Assembly (NCBI RefSeq): GCF_900156455.1
Contig: NZ_FTNQ01000001.1
Location: 372,001 to 436,000, forward strand
DNA from: Microbacterium sp. RURRCA19A
Lineage (GTDB): Bacteria; Actinomycetota; Actinomycetes; Actinomycetales; Microbacteriaceae
Direction of reading: 5' to 3'
Length of the DNA: 64,000 bases
A program made the translations under genes and the position numbers. Positions 6,530 to 14,688 of this stretch are shown here, one piece after another. The notes under the pieces are model-generated. The model was not told the origin of the DNA and did not search any database. It was given only the letters and a program-made list of their open reading frames with translations. Each line of letters starts with the position of its first letter. Position 1 is the first letter of the stretch.

Positions 6530-7929
6530 CGGGCCACCTCCTGGTCGGTGGATTCCGCCGGCGCGGCGGACTCGGCATCCCGGTCGACCTCGTGGAGCCG
6601 CACGACGAGCTGCGAGGGCACGTGCCGGTCGACCTCGGTGACCTCGATGTCGAGCCAGCGGTCCAGATGCAGCCCCTGCACCACTTCACCCGCGCGTTCG
6701 GGCAGGTCGACGCGGACGATCGTTCCGACCGCGGGCAGGTCGCCGTGCGCCTCGATCACGAGCCCCGCGGCCGTCTCGACGTCGCCGTCGGCGAGGTCGT
6801 GCCCGATGAGGCGTTCCAGTTCGTCGAGGTGCAGGTCGCCCGGGACCGTCCACGCGTCGTCGCCGACCGCGGCGACCTCGTCGATCTCGAGGTCGTGCTC
6901 GTCGGAGAGTTCGCCGATGACCTCCTCGGTGAGATCTTCGATCGTGAGGATGCCGTCGAAGTTGCCGTACTCGTCGACCACGCACGCGAGCTCGTTGCGG
7001 CTGCGCCGCATCCGGTCGAGGGCGACGGGGAGCAGCATCGACGTCGGGATCACGACCGCCGGTCGCATGACCGACGACACCGGGTCGGCGGCATCCGGCT
7101 TGACCCGGAGGAGATCGATGAGCTCGACCACTCCCACCGGGGAGTCCTCTTCGCCGATCACGGGGTAACGGGTGTGCCCGGTGGCCATCAGCGACCGGAC
7201 CTCTGCCACGGTTGCCTGCGGACGGACCGAGTCGACCTGCGAACGCGGGATCATGGCGTGCTCGACGTCACGCTGGGGGAAGTCGAGGATGCGGTCGATG
7301 ATCATCGACAGGTCGTCGGGCAGGTCGCCGCTCGCGCGCGACTCCTCGACGATCGCCTCGAGGTCGCGCGCGGTCGCGCTCTCGTCGACGTCTTCGAGCG
7401 GCTCGATCCGCACCAGGCGCAGGAGCGCGTTCGCGGCGACGTCGAACACGGTGATCAGCCAGCCGAACGCCAGCAGATAGATGCGAGTGGGCACGGCGAG
7501 GGCACGGGCCAGGGGCTCGGGGTTCGCGATGGCGAGGTTCTTCGGGTAGAGCTCGCCGAAGATCATGGTGACGACCGTGGCGAGCAGCAGTGCGCCGACC
7601 GTGCCGATCGCGACCGAGACGCCGGGGTCGATGCCGACACCGCCCAGCAGCGTTCCGATCGAGGCGCCGATGAGCGGCTCCGCCACGTAGCCGATCAGCA
7701 GTCCGGTGACGGTGATGCCGAGTTGCGCGCCCGAGAGCATGAACGATGTCCGCTGCGTGATGGCGAGCACCCGCTTCGCCTGGACATCGCCCTTCTCGGC
7801 GCGCGCGGCCAGTCGGGATCGGTCCACCGACATGTACGCGAACTCCTGCGCCACGAAGAACCCGCAGGCCGCGATGATCGCGAGCGTCACGATCACACCC
7901 AGAAGCAGTGTCAGAACCGCCGTCAGCAT
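6526..7929 (-). CDS. CNNM/CBS/CorC_HlyC membrane protein (hemolysin C family), long form
   Basis: A 467-residue protein. Residues 1-200 form the CNNM membrane domain, with IFGELYPKNLAIANPE the matching signature. Residues about 215-345 form the CBS pair (MIPRSQVDSV, then ACVVDEYGNFDGILTIEDL). Residues about 360-440 form the CorC_HlyC regulatory domain (TVPGDLHLDELERLIG). It likely moves or regulates divalent cations, Mg2+ being the usual proposal. It is the first gene of the two-gene operon. Its ribosome binding site lies inside a hairpin (7941-7959), so translation may be controlled by RNA structure. Confidence 0.9.
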   Translation of the reverse strand: MLTAVLTLLLGVIVTLAIIAACGFFVAQEFAYMSVDRSRLAARAEKGDVQAKRVLAITQRTSFMLSGAQLGITVTGLLIGYVAEPLIGASIGTLLGGVGIDPGVSVAIGTVGALLLATVVTMIFGELYPKNLAIANPEPLARALAVPTRIYLLAFGWLITVFDVAANALLRLVRIEPLEDVDESATARDLEAIVEESRASGDLPDDLSMIIDRILDFPQRDVEHAMIPRSQVDSVRPQATVAEVRSLMATGHTRYPVIGEEDSPVGVVELIDLLRVKPDAADPVSSVMRPAVVIPTSMLLPVALDRMRRSRNELACVVDEYGNFDGILTIEDLTEEVIGELSDEHDLEIDEVAAVGDDAWTVPGDLHLDELERLIGHDLADGDVETAAGLVIEAHGDLPAVGTIVRVDLPERAGEVVQGLHLDRWLDIEVTEVDRHVPSQLVVRLHEVDRDAESAAPAESTDQEVAR

Positions 7930-7940
7930 CGAATCTCACC

Positions 7941-7959
7941 CCCTCTCGAATCGAGAGGG
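7941..7959 (-). promoter_or_regulatory. hairpin covering the ribosome binding site of the CNNM operon
   Basis: The mRNA reads CCCTCTCG-ATT-CGAGAGGG followed directly by GGTGAGATTCG and the ATG. The 8-bp perfect stem includes the first bases of the purine-rich GAGAGGGGGTGAG Shine-Dalgarno region. When folded it should limit ribosome access. It could equally be an operator palindrome at the DNA level. Confidence 0.55.
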
Positions 7960-8193
7960 CTCGAAGATCGGCCCTCCTGGTCGGGGGAGGTGCGGGGATG
8001 GCTCACGGGGGATTCTCTCTCGTGGGTCGTCGATTCGGTGACGAGAACGATATCGGCGTTCGCTTTGAAATCGCTGTGGCGTCCGAGACGGCCGCGGGGT
8101 GGCACAATGGTTATCCCCGCATTGCCTCGCTTCCCGGCGTGGTCCCGCCCTTGCTCTACCGGTACGCTTCGGCGCGCCAGAAAAGGACCAGCC

Positions 8194-8520
8194 GTGGGAC
8201 GCCTCATCTACCGCGACCGTGCGACGTTCGATATCGACGACCGTCTGCTCGCGCATCTGCGCATCGTCATCATGAACAAGCTCCGCCGCAACGAGGGCTT
8301 CATGCTCCAGGTGCCGGTCAACGAGGGGGTGCGGCAGGCGAGCCTCTGGATCCATGCCTCCAACGCGCTCGTCCTGCAGTTCTACGGCGGCCGGGAGCCG
8401 GCGATCGATCGCGAGCTCGTCGACCAGATGATGCACGACGCCAGCGGTGCCGATGGCCTCACGCTCACGGGCGCGGGGATCGCGGCACCTCAGGCCGCGC
8501 CCGCACGTCCCGCGCGCTGA
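8194..8520 (+). CDS. DUF7882-like small protein of Microbacteriaceae
   Basis: A 108-residue protein beginning MGRLIYRD, with the family's conserved LAHLRIVIMNKLRRNEGF segment (about 23-40), a 'SLWIHASNALVLQFYGG' strand region, and an Ala/Pro-rich tail. Related proteins have often been mis-named ATP-dependent DNA ligase; there is no ligase motif here and the function is unknown. AAAAGGA (8181-8187) precedes the GTG start. TACGCT at about 8163-8168 is a plausible -10. Its 3' end overlaps the opposing histidine kinase gene by 56 bp. Confidence 0.75.
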   Translation: MGRLIYRDRATFDIDDRLLAHLRIVIMNKLRRNEGFMLQVPVNEGVRQASLWIHASNALVLQFYGGREPAIDRELVDQMMHDASGADGLTLTGAGIAAPQAAPARPAR

Positions 8521-9943
8521 CCGGTCGGGTCGCCGACCACGGGAGCCGGAGCACGAACACCGCGCCGGCGTCCGCGGGGAGGCATTCCACGTCACCGCCG
8601 TGCACGCGGGCGATCCCACGGGCGATGGGGAGCCCCAGCCCGACGCCCCCGTTAGCCGTGCGCGCGTCCTCGAGACGAACGAGCCGATCGAAGATGCGCT
8701 CGCGGTCCTCCGGGGGCACACCCGGACCGTCGTCGCGCACCCGCACCTCGATCTCGGCATCCGAGAGTCGGATGCCGAGCTCCACGCGGCCGCGGCCGTC
8801 GGTGGCGCGCGCCGCGTTCTCCACGAGGTTCGACAGCACCTGGGCGATCCTGTCGCGGTCGATCGCGACGCGCACGGCGGCGTCCGGGATCCGTGTCCGC
8901 ACGGTCATCGCGGGATGCACGAGGCGGGCCCGCTCGGCCTCGGCCGCGACGACGTCGCGGAGGTCGGTCTCGGTGAGTGCGAGCTCGAGGCCGCGGTCCA
9001 CCCGAGCCATGAGGAGCAGATCATCCACGAGCCGGGAGGCGCGGGTCGCTTCCCGGACCACGTGCGCGGCGAGTGTCTCCCGCTCGGGTCCCTCGAGATC
9101 GGCGCGCACGAGCGTGTCGGCGGCGGCCCGGATGCCGGCGACCGGCGTCCGCAGTTCGTGAGCGGCATCCGAGAGGAAGGCGCGAAGCCGCTCCTCCGCG
9201 GCGCGTGCCGCGACCTCGGCGCCCACGACGTCATCCAGCATGTCGTCGAGGGCGCGCGCGACGCGCCCGATCTCGGTCTCGGGATGCGTCGGGCGCAGCC
9301 GGCGGTCGCGTTCGCCGCCGCCGATCGCGCGGGCGACATCGGACACGTCGTTGAGCGGCCGGAGCGTCGCACGGACGACGAGGATCACCGCCCCCGCGGC
9401 GAGCACCAGAACGCCCACCGATGCGATGGCCATGATCCAGCGGACCTGGGCGAGGGTCTCGCCCACGCCGGCGGCCGAGGCGGTCAACGTCAGGGTGGAT
9501 CCGTCGCTGAGCGCCGATCGCAGCGTGACGAGATCCGCGTCGCCCGTGAGTTCCGAGGCCGTGACGGTCACCGCTCCCGGCGACGACGTCGGCGGAGCCT
9601 CGCCGCGCGGACCGCCCCCGGGGGGTCCCGGCGGAGCCGTCCGCAGCTGATCCGGGCTGGGACCGGCCACGACCGAGTCGCCGCCGGCACCGTCGATGCG
9701 CACCGCGAGCCCCTGCGCCGACAGCCGGTCGGCGAGGTCGGTGTCGTCCACGATCCCGACGAGCGATGCGGTCGCGGCGGCCCGGTCCCGCAGCCGGTCC
9801 TCGATCTGCCCGCGCAGGCGCGCCCCGAGCGCGATGTCGACGATCACCGCGAGCACCACGAGCAGGAGTGCGACGAGCGCCAGGACCGAGACGATCGTGC
9901 GGCGGCGGAGGGATCCCGAGCGCAACGGCCGCGGCGTGCTCAC
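8465..9943 (-). CDS. HAMP-domain sensor histidine kinase
   Basis: A 492-residue membrane kinase. Helix 1 is at about 16-40 and helix 2 at about 169-191, flanking an extracytoplasmic domain with a Pro/Gly-rich stretch (104-122). A HAMP linker follows (about 192-245). His262 in AHELRTP is the phosphorylation site. The ATPase domain has the N box (372-380, NLVENAARA), DDGPGV and GGVGLGLPIA. It overlaps the response regulator stop by 4 bp, so the two are made together. The C-terminal tail is basic, Pro-rich, and read across the end of the DUF7882-like gene. The stimulus is not known. Confidence 0.93.
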   Translation of the reverse strand: MSTPRPLRSGSLRRRTIVSVLALVALLLVVLAVIVDIALGARLRGQIEDRLRDRAAATASLVGIVDDTDLADRLSAQGLAVRIDGAGGDSVVAGPSPDQLRTAPPGPPGGGPRGEAPPTSSPGAVTVTASELTGDADLVTLRSALSDGSTLTLTASAAGVGETLAQVRWIMAIASVGVLVLAAGAVILVVRATLRPLNDVSDVARAIGGGERDRRLRPTHPETEIGRVARALDDMLDDVVGAEVAARAAEERLRAFLSDAAHELRTPVAGIRAAADTLVRADLEGPERETLAAHVVREATRASRLVDDLLLMARVDRGLELALTETDLRDVVAAEAERARLVHPAMTVRTRIPDAAVRVAIDRDRIAQVLSNLVENAARATDGRGRVELGIRLSDAEIEVRVRDDGPGVPPEDRERIFDRLVRLEDARTANGGVGLGLPIARGIARVHGGDVECLPADAGAVFVLRLPWSATRPVSARDVRARPEVPRSPRP

Positions 9944-10614
9944 GACCGCTCACTCAGGCGGTAGCCGAGTCCGCGCACGGTGTGGACCAGGCGCGGGCCG
10001 TGGGTCTCCATCTTGCGTCGCAGCGCGCTCACGTGCACCTCGACCAGGTTCACGTCGTAGTCCTCGTAGCCCCACACCTGGGTGAGGATCTGAGCCTTCG
10101 ACAGGGTGCGGCCGCGGCTGTCGACGAGCAGCCGCAGCAGACGGAACTCCGTCGCGGTGAGGTCGAGCAGCGTTCCCGCCCGATGTGCGGTGGCCGCATC
10201 GGCATCCACGACCAGGTCGGCCACCGACACCGTCTGGGGGAGCCGCCCGCGCCGCCGCAGGACCGCGCCCGTGCGGGCCACCAGCTCGGCCATCGTGAAC
10301 GGCTTGACGACGTAATCGTCCGCGCCCTCGGCGAACCCGCGCAGGCGATCGTCGACCTCGTCGCGGGCCGTGAGCATGATCACCGCGGTGTCTCCCGCCG
10401 CGCGCACGACGGGGAGCAGCCGGATGCCGCTGGGCCCGGGCATCATCCAGTCCAGCACCACGAGGTCGGGGCGGAAGCGGTCCAGGCGCTCGGTCAGGTC
10501 CGTGCCGTCCGGCGCTCCCTCCGCGATGAATCCGTCGGCGCGCAGCGCGAGGACGACGGCGAGACGGATGGTCTCGTCGTCGTCGAGGACGAGCACGCGG
10601 GCGGGGGCGGACAT
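9940..10614 (-). CDS. OmpR/PhoB-type response regulator
   Basis: A 224-residue regulator. The receiver domain has the acidic pocket DDD (11-13), phospho-acceptor Asp55, switch Thr82 and Lys104. A winged-helix DNA-binding domain follows (about 125-220), ending in VHTVRGLGYRL. It is cotranscribed with the histidine kinase. I chose the ATG at 10614 because TAGCCT on the minus strand lies seven bases upstream, giving a leaderless message; an in-frame start eight codons earlier would include that hexamer. The 11-bp-spaced direct repeats at 10686-10702 are a likely target. Confidence 0.93.
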   Translation of the reverse strand: MSAPARVLVLDDDETIRLAVVLALRADGFIAEGAPDGTDLTERLDRFRPDLVVLDWMMPGPSGIRLLPVVRAAGDTAVIMLTARDEVDDRLRGFAEGADDYVVKPFTMAELVARTGAVLRRRGRLPQTVSVADLVVDADAATAHRAGTLLDLTATEFRLLRLLVDSRGRTLSKAQILTQVWGYEDYDVNLVEVHVSALRRKMETHGPRLVHTVRGLGYRLSERS

Positions 10615-10685
10615 CCGACCGAGGCTACGGGCGGACACTGGACGCCGCTTATGCGAGGCCTACGTGTTCGCCCGCGCGTCGGCGA

Positions 10686-10711
10686 CTTCAGGTCGGCTTC
10701 AGTTCCGGTTC
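10686..10711. promoter_or_regulatory. direct-repeat site for the adjacent OmpR-type regulator
   Basis: CTTCAG occurs at 10686-10691 and 10697-10702, an 11-bp period, followed by a weaker GTTCGG-like unit. OmpR/PhoB-family dimers bind repeats of this spacing. The site lies between the regulator gene and the divergent proline-rich gene at 10762, so it probably controls one or both. Confidence 0.55.
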
Positions 10712-10761
10712 GAAGGCTGGTCATCGACGCCGACGAGATGCGCCGGCCCGAGAGGAAGATC

Positions 10762-11301
10762 ATGTACGAGGACGACAACCCCACCCAGCCGCTCCCGCGC
10801 CACGACGAGCCGGCCGCCATGCCGCAGCGTCGCGGATGGGTCCGGCCCGCCGTGATCGCCGCCGCGGTGGTCGCAGCCGTCGGGCTGACCGGCGGAACGG
10901 CGGCGCTCGCCGCCCAGTCTGGAACGCCGACGACGGCGGCGGCGACGCACAACGCGCCGGGCGCCGACGGAGGGGCGTCCGCACCGACCGGTGCCCCCAC
11001 GGGTGCGCCCACCGCCGGGCCGACCCCGCCCACCGGCGGCACCGCGCCCACCCCGCCCGCCGACGGCACGGCACCGGCCGCCCCCGAGGGCGCACCGCAG
11101 GCGGGGCAGTGCGGTCCGGGCGGGGCTCCGGGGCGTCCCGGAGGCCCCGGAGCAGAGGGACGCACCCCGCCCGCTCCGCCCGCCGACGGCACGGCACCGA
11201 CGGCGCCGACCCCGCCGAGCGACGGCACCGCGCCCACCCCGCCCACGCCCGACGGAGGGGCGACGCCCGAGGCCACGCCGCCCGCGGTCAAGGGGAGCTG
11301 A
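10762..11301 (+). CDS. single-pass membrane protein with Pro/Ala/Thr/Gly-rich extracytoplasmic domain
   Basis: A 179-residue protein: an acidic, polar cytoplasmic head (1-26), one membrane helix (about 29-51), then a low-complexity exterior of repeated 'PPADGTAP/TAPTPP' units with a single Cys117. No catalytic domain is visible. It could be a wall-spanning linker, an envelope stress target, or a glycosylated surface protein. AGAGGAAG precedes the ATG. Divergent from the two-component operon, with OmpR-type direct repeats between, it is the best candidate target of that system. Confidence 0.75.
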   Translation: MYEDDNPTQPLPRHDEPAAMPQRRGWVRPAVIAAAVVAAVGLTGGTAALAAQSGTPTTAAATHNAPGADGGASAPTGAPTGAPTAGPTPPTGGTAPTPPADGTAPAAPEGAPQAGQCGPGGAPGRPGGPGAEGRTPPAPPADGTAPTAPTPPSDGTAPTPPTPDGGATPEATPPAVKGS

Positions 11302-11371
11302 TCGCCCGATTCCGCCGCGCCGCGCGGGCCGCGTCCAGCACGCGGTCAGCGCGGTGCGGCACGATCGAGGC

Positions 11372-12295
11372 ATGGCGAAGCAGGGGACGGGAGCGCGCCG
11401 ACGCCCGACCCCGTCCCGGTCGAAGCGTCCCGCGCCCCGGCGCCCGCGCCGCACCGCGGCCCGTGCGCGCGAGCTTCGGAGACGGCGCCTGGTCTTCGGC
11501 ATCCTCGCCGCCGTCGTCATCGGATTCATCGTGGCGGCCGCGGTTCCGCTCGTGCACCTCGTCGCGGCGTGGAACGCGGAGACCCGCAAGGCGTCCATCG
11601 ATCTCGCCGGGTTCGATCCCGGATTCCTGATCGACGACGCCGACTTCTACGACGGGAACGCCATGGATGCCGACGAGATCCAGCGGTTCCTCGACGACCA
11701 GATCGGCGACTGCGCGAACGACTCCTGCCTCACCGTCCTGCGCGCCGAGCTCTCCGCCCGCGACGCGATCGTGTCGCAGGACGCCGGTGAGACGGTCTGC
11801 GCGGCCTACGACGGCGGCGACCTCACGGCGGCGCAGATCATCGATCGCATCCAGCGCGCGTGCGGCATCTCGGCGAAGGTGCTGCTTGTCACACTTCAGA
11901 AGGAGCAGAGTCTGATCTCCGGCCGGATCGCCCGTGCCCCTTCGGCCGAGGCGCTCGGCGCGGCGATGGGAGCGCGCTGCCCCGACGATGCCGCGTGCGA
12001 CCCGGGGCAGACGGGCTTCGCCGCCCAGGTGGCGCAGGGCGCGACCGACCTCAAGGCCTACCGGGCTTCGGACTTCATGCGGCAGCCCGGCACGCACTAC
12101 ATCGCGTACTCGCCCGACCCCGCGTGCGGCGGGACCGACATCGAGATCCGCAACCATGCCACCGCGGCCCTGTACAACTACACGCCGTACCAGCCGAACC
12201 CGGCCGCGATCGCCGCCCGCTGGGACACGGGCGACGCCTGCTCGACCTACGGCAACCGCAACTTCGCCCTGTACTGGAAGCTCTGGTTCGGATGA
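11372..12295 (+). CDS. membrane-anchored extracytoplasmic protein, possible lysozyme-like fold
   Basis: A 307-residue protein with a very basic N-terminal tail (1-39), one membrane helix (40-66) and a large exterior domain. The exterior has an IQRACGISAKVLLVTLQKEQ region in which Glu178 follows a helix, similar to the catalytic Glu helix of transglycosylase-like domains. It ends in a conserved-looking Y/N/W-rich motif (LYNYTPYQPN, then YGNRNFALYWKLWFG). Several Cys pairs (113/119, 143/164) suggest disulfides outside the cell. The muralytic idea is inference; I do not recognise a named family with certainty. Confidence 0.65.
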   Translation: MAKQGTGARRRPTPSRSKRPAPRRPRRTAARARELRRRRLVFGILAAVVIGFIVAAAVPLVHLVAAWNAETRKASIDLAGFDPGFLIDDADFYDGNAMDADEIQRFLDDQIGDCANDSCLTVLRAELSARDAIVSQDAGETVCAAYDGGDLTAAQIIDRIQRACGISAKVLLVTLQKEQSLISGRIARAPSAEALGAAMGARCPDDAACDPGQTGFAAQVAQGATDLKAYRASDFMRQPGTHYIAYSPDPACGGTDIEIRNHATAALYNYTPYQPNPAAIAARWDTGDACSTYGNRNFALYWKLWFG

Positions 12296-12297
12296 GG

Positions 12298-12336
12298 AAT
12301 CACAGTGTTGTGATTTCGTTATGAAGCGGCGATAAT
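12298..12336 (+). promoter_or_regulatory. promoter of the DUF3145 gene with a palindrome over the -35 box
   Basis: TTGTGA (12308-12313) and GATAAT (12331-12336) are separated by 17 bp, a good SigA-type promoter. AATCACA-GTGT-TGTGATT (12298-12315) is a perfect inverted repeat that covers the -35 box and starts 3 bp after the preceding stop codon, as expected for a repressor site. Confidence 0.65.
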
Positions 12337-12411
12337 GACCGAGACAACCGAACAGCCGCCACCGCTCTCGCGCAGGTCGTAGGGGAAGACGTACCTGACG
12401 AAGGAGAGACC

Positions 12412-12915
12412 ATGGCGACCACGTCTTCGCGCGGAGTGATCCTCATCCACTCGGCGCCACGCGCGTTGTGCCCCCATCTGGAGTGGGCGGCAGGGCGTGC
12501 GCTCGGCCGTGCGGTCAACTTCGATTGGTCGGACCAGCCGGTGCTCACCGGCAGCCGCCGCGCCGAGTTCTACTGGGAGGGTCCGGTCGGTACCGGCGCC
12601 GCCCTCGCGAGCGCCATCCGCGGCTGGGAGCACCTGCGCTTCGAGGTGAGCGAGGATCCCACCCCCCGCAGCGACGGCGGGCGCTGGATGCACACGCCGG
12701 GGCTCGGCATCCACTACGCCCAGACGGATTCCGCCGGGAACGTCGTCATCGGCGAAGACCGCGTGCGCTACGCGATGGACGTCGCCGCCGGAGACCCGTT
12801 CGAACTGCAGCGCGAGCTCGACGTCGCCCTGGGCTCCGCCTGGGACGAGGAACTCGAGCCCTTCCGCCACGCCGGCGACGACCAGCACATCGTCTGGTTG
12901 CACAAGGTCGGCTGA
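12412..12915 (+). CDS. DUF3145 family protein
   Basis: A 167-residue soluble protein matching the actinobacterial DUF3145 family in length and landmarks: an N-terminal GVILIHSAPRALCPHLEWAAG, a central FYWEGPVGTGA, and a C-terminal WDEELEPFRHAGDDQHIVWLH. Function is unknown. It lies next to the fatty acid synthase II operon, which it faces. AAGGAGAG just before the ATG is a strong ribosome binding site, and a clear promoter with an overlapping palindrome lies about 75 bp upstream. Confidence 0.9.
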   Translation: MATTSSRGVILIHSAPRALCPHLEWAAGRALGRAVNFDWSDQPVLTGSRRAEFYWEGPVGTGAALASAIRGWEHLRFEVSEDPTPRSDGGRWMHTPGLGIHYAQTDSAGNVVIGEDRVRYAMDVAAGDPFELQRELDVALGSAWDEELEPFRHAGDDQHIVWLHKVG

Positions 12916-13001
12916 GAGATGTCGGGTGGGGGAGGCGCCACTACCGGAGGCCGGTGACCGTTTCCCGGTACCGGGACCGCGTATCCCCGACCCGATGAAA
13001 A

Positions 13002-13053
13002 CCGAACGCCCCCGTCATCCCCGCAGCAGTCGGGGGATGACGGGGGCGTTCGG
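13002..13053. terminator. bidirectional terminator between DUF3145 gene and fabF
   Basis: CCGAACGCCCCCGTCATCCC (13002-13021) and its complement (ending 13053) form a stem of about 21 bp with a 10-nt loop. It sits between convergent genes. A separate 14-bp palindrome, TCCCGGTACCGGGA, lies at 12963-12976. Confidence 0.85.
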
Positions 13054-13059
13054 CCGTGA

Positions 13060-14298
13060 TCAGACGGAGGCGATCGCGACGACGGCGTTGTGACCGCCGA
13101 AGCCGAAGGAGTTGCTGATGGCCAGCTGGTCGCCGGAACCGAGCTCGACCGGCGAGCCCGAGATCGCGAAGGGCACCTCGGGGTCCTGCTCGGTGAGGTT
13201 GATGGTCGGAGGCGCGACGCGGTTCTGCAGCGCCAGCACCGTGAAGATCGCCTCGAGCGCGCCGGTGCCGCCGAGGAGGTGACCCGTGGATGCCTTGGTG
13301 GCCGAGACCGGGATCTCGTCGACGCGGGCGCCGAACACCGCGCGCAGCGCCTGGTACTCGTTCGGGTCGCCGACGGGGGTCGACGTGGCGTGGGCGTTGA
13401 TGTGGGTGACGTCGTCGGGCGACGCCCCCGCCATCTCCAGCGCCATGCGCACCGCGCGCGCGGCGCCGCGACCCTCGGGGTCGTTGGCGGTGATGTGGTA
13501 CGAGTCGGCGGTGACGCCGCCGCCCACGATCGAGGCGTAGATCTTGGCGCCGCGGGCCTTCGCGTGCTCCTCGGTCTCGAGGATCAGGACGCCGGCGCCT
13601 TCGCCCATGACGAAACCGTCGCGGTCGATGCTGCCGGGACGCGACGCGGTCTCGGGGGAGTCGTTGCGCTTGGACAGCGCCTGCATCGACGCGAAGGACG
13701 CGATGGTGATCGGGTGGATCGCGGACTCGGTGCCGCCGGCGATCACGACGTCGGCCAGGCCGTCGCGGATGTGCTGCACCGCGTTGACGATCGACTCGGT
13801 GCTCGAGGCGCACGCCGACGCCACGGTGCGCGCGAAGGCGCGGGCGTTGAAGTGCAGCGACAGGTTGCCGGCCGCGGCGTTGGGCATGAGCATCGGCACC
13901 GTCATCGGCATGACGCGACGGGGGCCCTTCTCGCGCAGGGTGTCCCAGGCGTCCAGGAGCGTCCACACGCCGCCGATGCCGGTGGCGAAGTCGACACCGA
14001 GGCGGTCGGGGTCGATGTCGGGGCTGCCGGCGTCTTCCCACGCCTCCTTCGCCGCGACCATCGCGAGCTGCGACGAGGGGTCGAGGCGCTTGGCGACGGG
14101 ACGTTCGAGGACGGTCTCGGGCCGCACGAGCGCCTCAGCGGCGAAGGTGACGGGCAGGTTGTACTGCTCGACCCATTCGTGCTCGAGGGTGCGCGCGCCG
14201 GATGCACCGGACAGCAGCGCGTTCCAGCTCTCGGGCGCCGTCCCGCCGATGGGCGAGGTGGCACCGATACCGGTGACGACGATGCGGGATGTGCTCAT
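13060..14298 (-). CDS. fabF: beta-ketoacyl-ACP synthase II
   Basis: Extends acyl-ACP by two carbons from malonyl-ACP in the cytosolic type II fatty acid synthase. The 412-residue thiolase-fold protein has nucleophile Cys163 in ASACASSTES and the two active-site His in NAHATSTPVGD and STGHLLGGTG, plus the C-terminal NSFGFGGHN. The ATG at 14298 follows AAGGATCACACC. It is the last gene of fabD-fabH-acpP-fabF. Confidence 0.96.
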   Translation of the reverse strand: MSTSRIVVTGIGATSPIGGTAPESWNALLSGASGARTLEHEWVEQYNLPVTFAAEALVRPETVLERPVAKRLDPSSQLAMVAAKEAWEDAGSPDIDPDRLGVDFATGIGGVWTLLDAWDTLREKGPRRVMPMTVPMLMPNAAAGNLSLHFNARAFARTVASACASSTESIVNAVQHIRDGLADVVIAGGTESAIHPITIASFASMQALSKRNDSPETASRPGSIDRDGFVMGEGAGVLILETEEHAKARGAKIYASIVGGGVTADSYHITANDPEGRGAARAVRMALEMAGASPDDVTHINAHATSTPVGDPNEYQALRAVFGARVDEIPVSATKASTGHLLGGTGALEAIFTVLALQNRVAPPTINLTEQDPEVPFAISGSPVELGSGDQLAISNSFGFGGHNAVVAIASV

Positions 14299-14363
14299 GG
14301 TGTGATCCTTGGTGCGGCCGGAAAGGTCGTGACCGGTGGGGGCCGGAGCCCCCACCGGGAGGG

Positions 14364-14612
14364 TCAGGACTGGTTCGACGTGATGAACGTGACGGCGTCA
14401 CCGACGGTCTTGAGGTTCTTGACCTCGTCGTCGGGGATCGTGACGCCGAACTTCTCCTCGGCGTTGACGACGATCGTCATCATCGAGATCGAGTCGATGT
14501 CGAGGTCGTCCGTGAAGGACTTCTCCAGCGCCACCTCGTCGGCCGAGATGCCGGTCTCGTCGGTGATGAGCTCGGCCAGGCCGGCGAGAACCTCGTCGTT
14601 GGTGAATGCCAT
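14364..14612 (-). CDS. acpP: acyl carrier protein
   Basis: Carries growing acyl chains on a 4'-phosphopantetheine arm. The 82-residue acidic protein has the attachment motif DIDSIS with Ser41; the usual DSL is DSI here, a variant common in Actinobacteria. The helical pattern and the 'IPDDEVKNLKTVGDAVTFI' C-terminal segment are typical. AGGAGAAATC precedes the ATG. It lies between fabH and fabF in the operon. Confidence 0.96.
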   Translation of the reverse strand: MAFTNDEVLAGLAELITDETGISADEVALEKSFTDDLDIDSISMMTIVVNAEEKFGVTIPDDEVKNLKTVGDAVTFITSNQS

Positions 14613-14688
14613 GATTTCTCCTGTTGTTGAGGGCGGACCCGGGGAGTCGTCCCGAGCCCCGAACAGTCTAGAGTTCGACGACGCTGCG

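Noticed and set aside
12963..12976. 14-bp palindrome TCCCGGTACCGGGA as an operator
   Set aside because: It lies between two convergent genes next to a strong terminator, with no promoter near; more likely part of the 3' structure.
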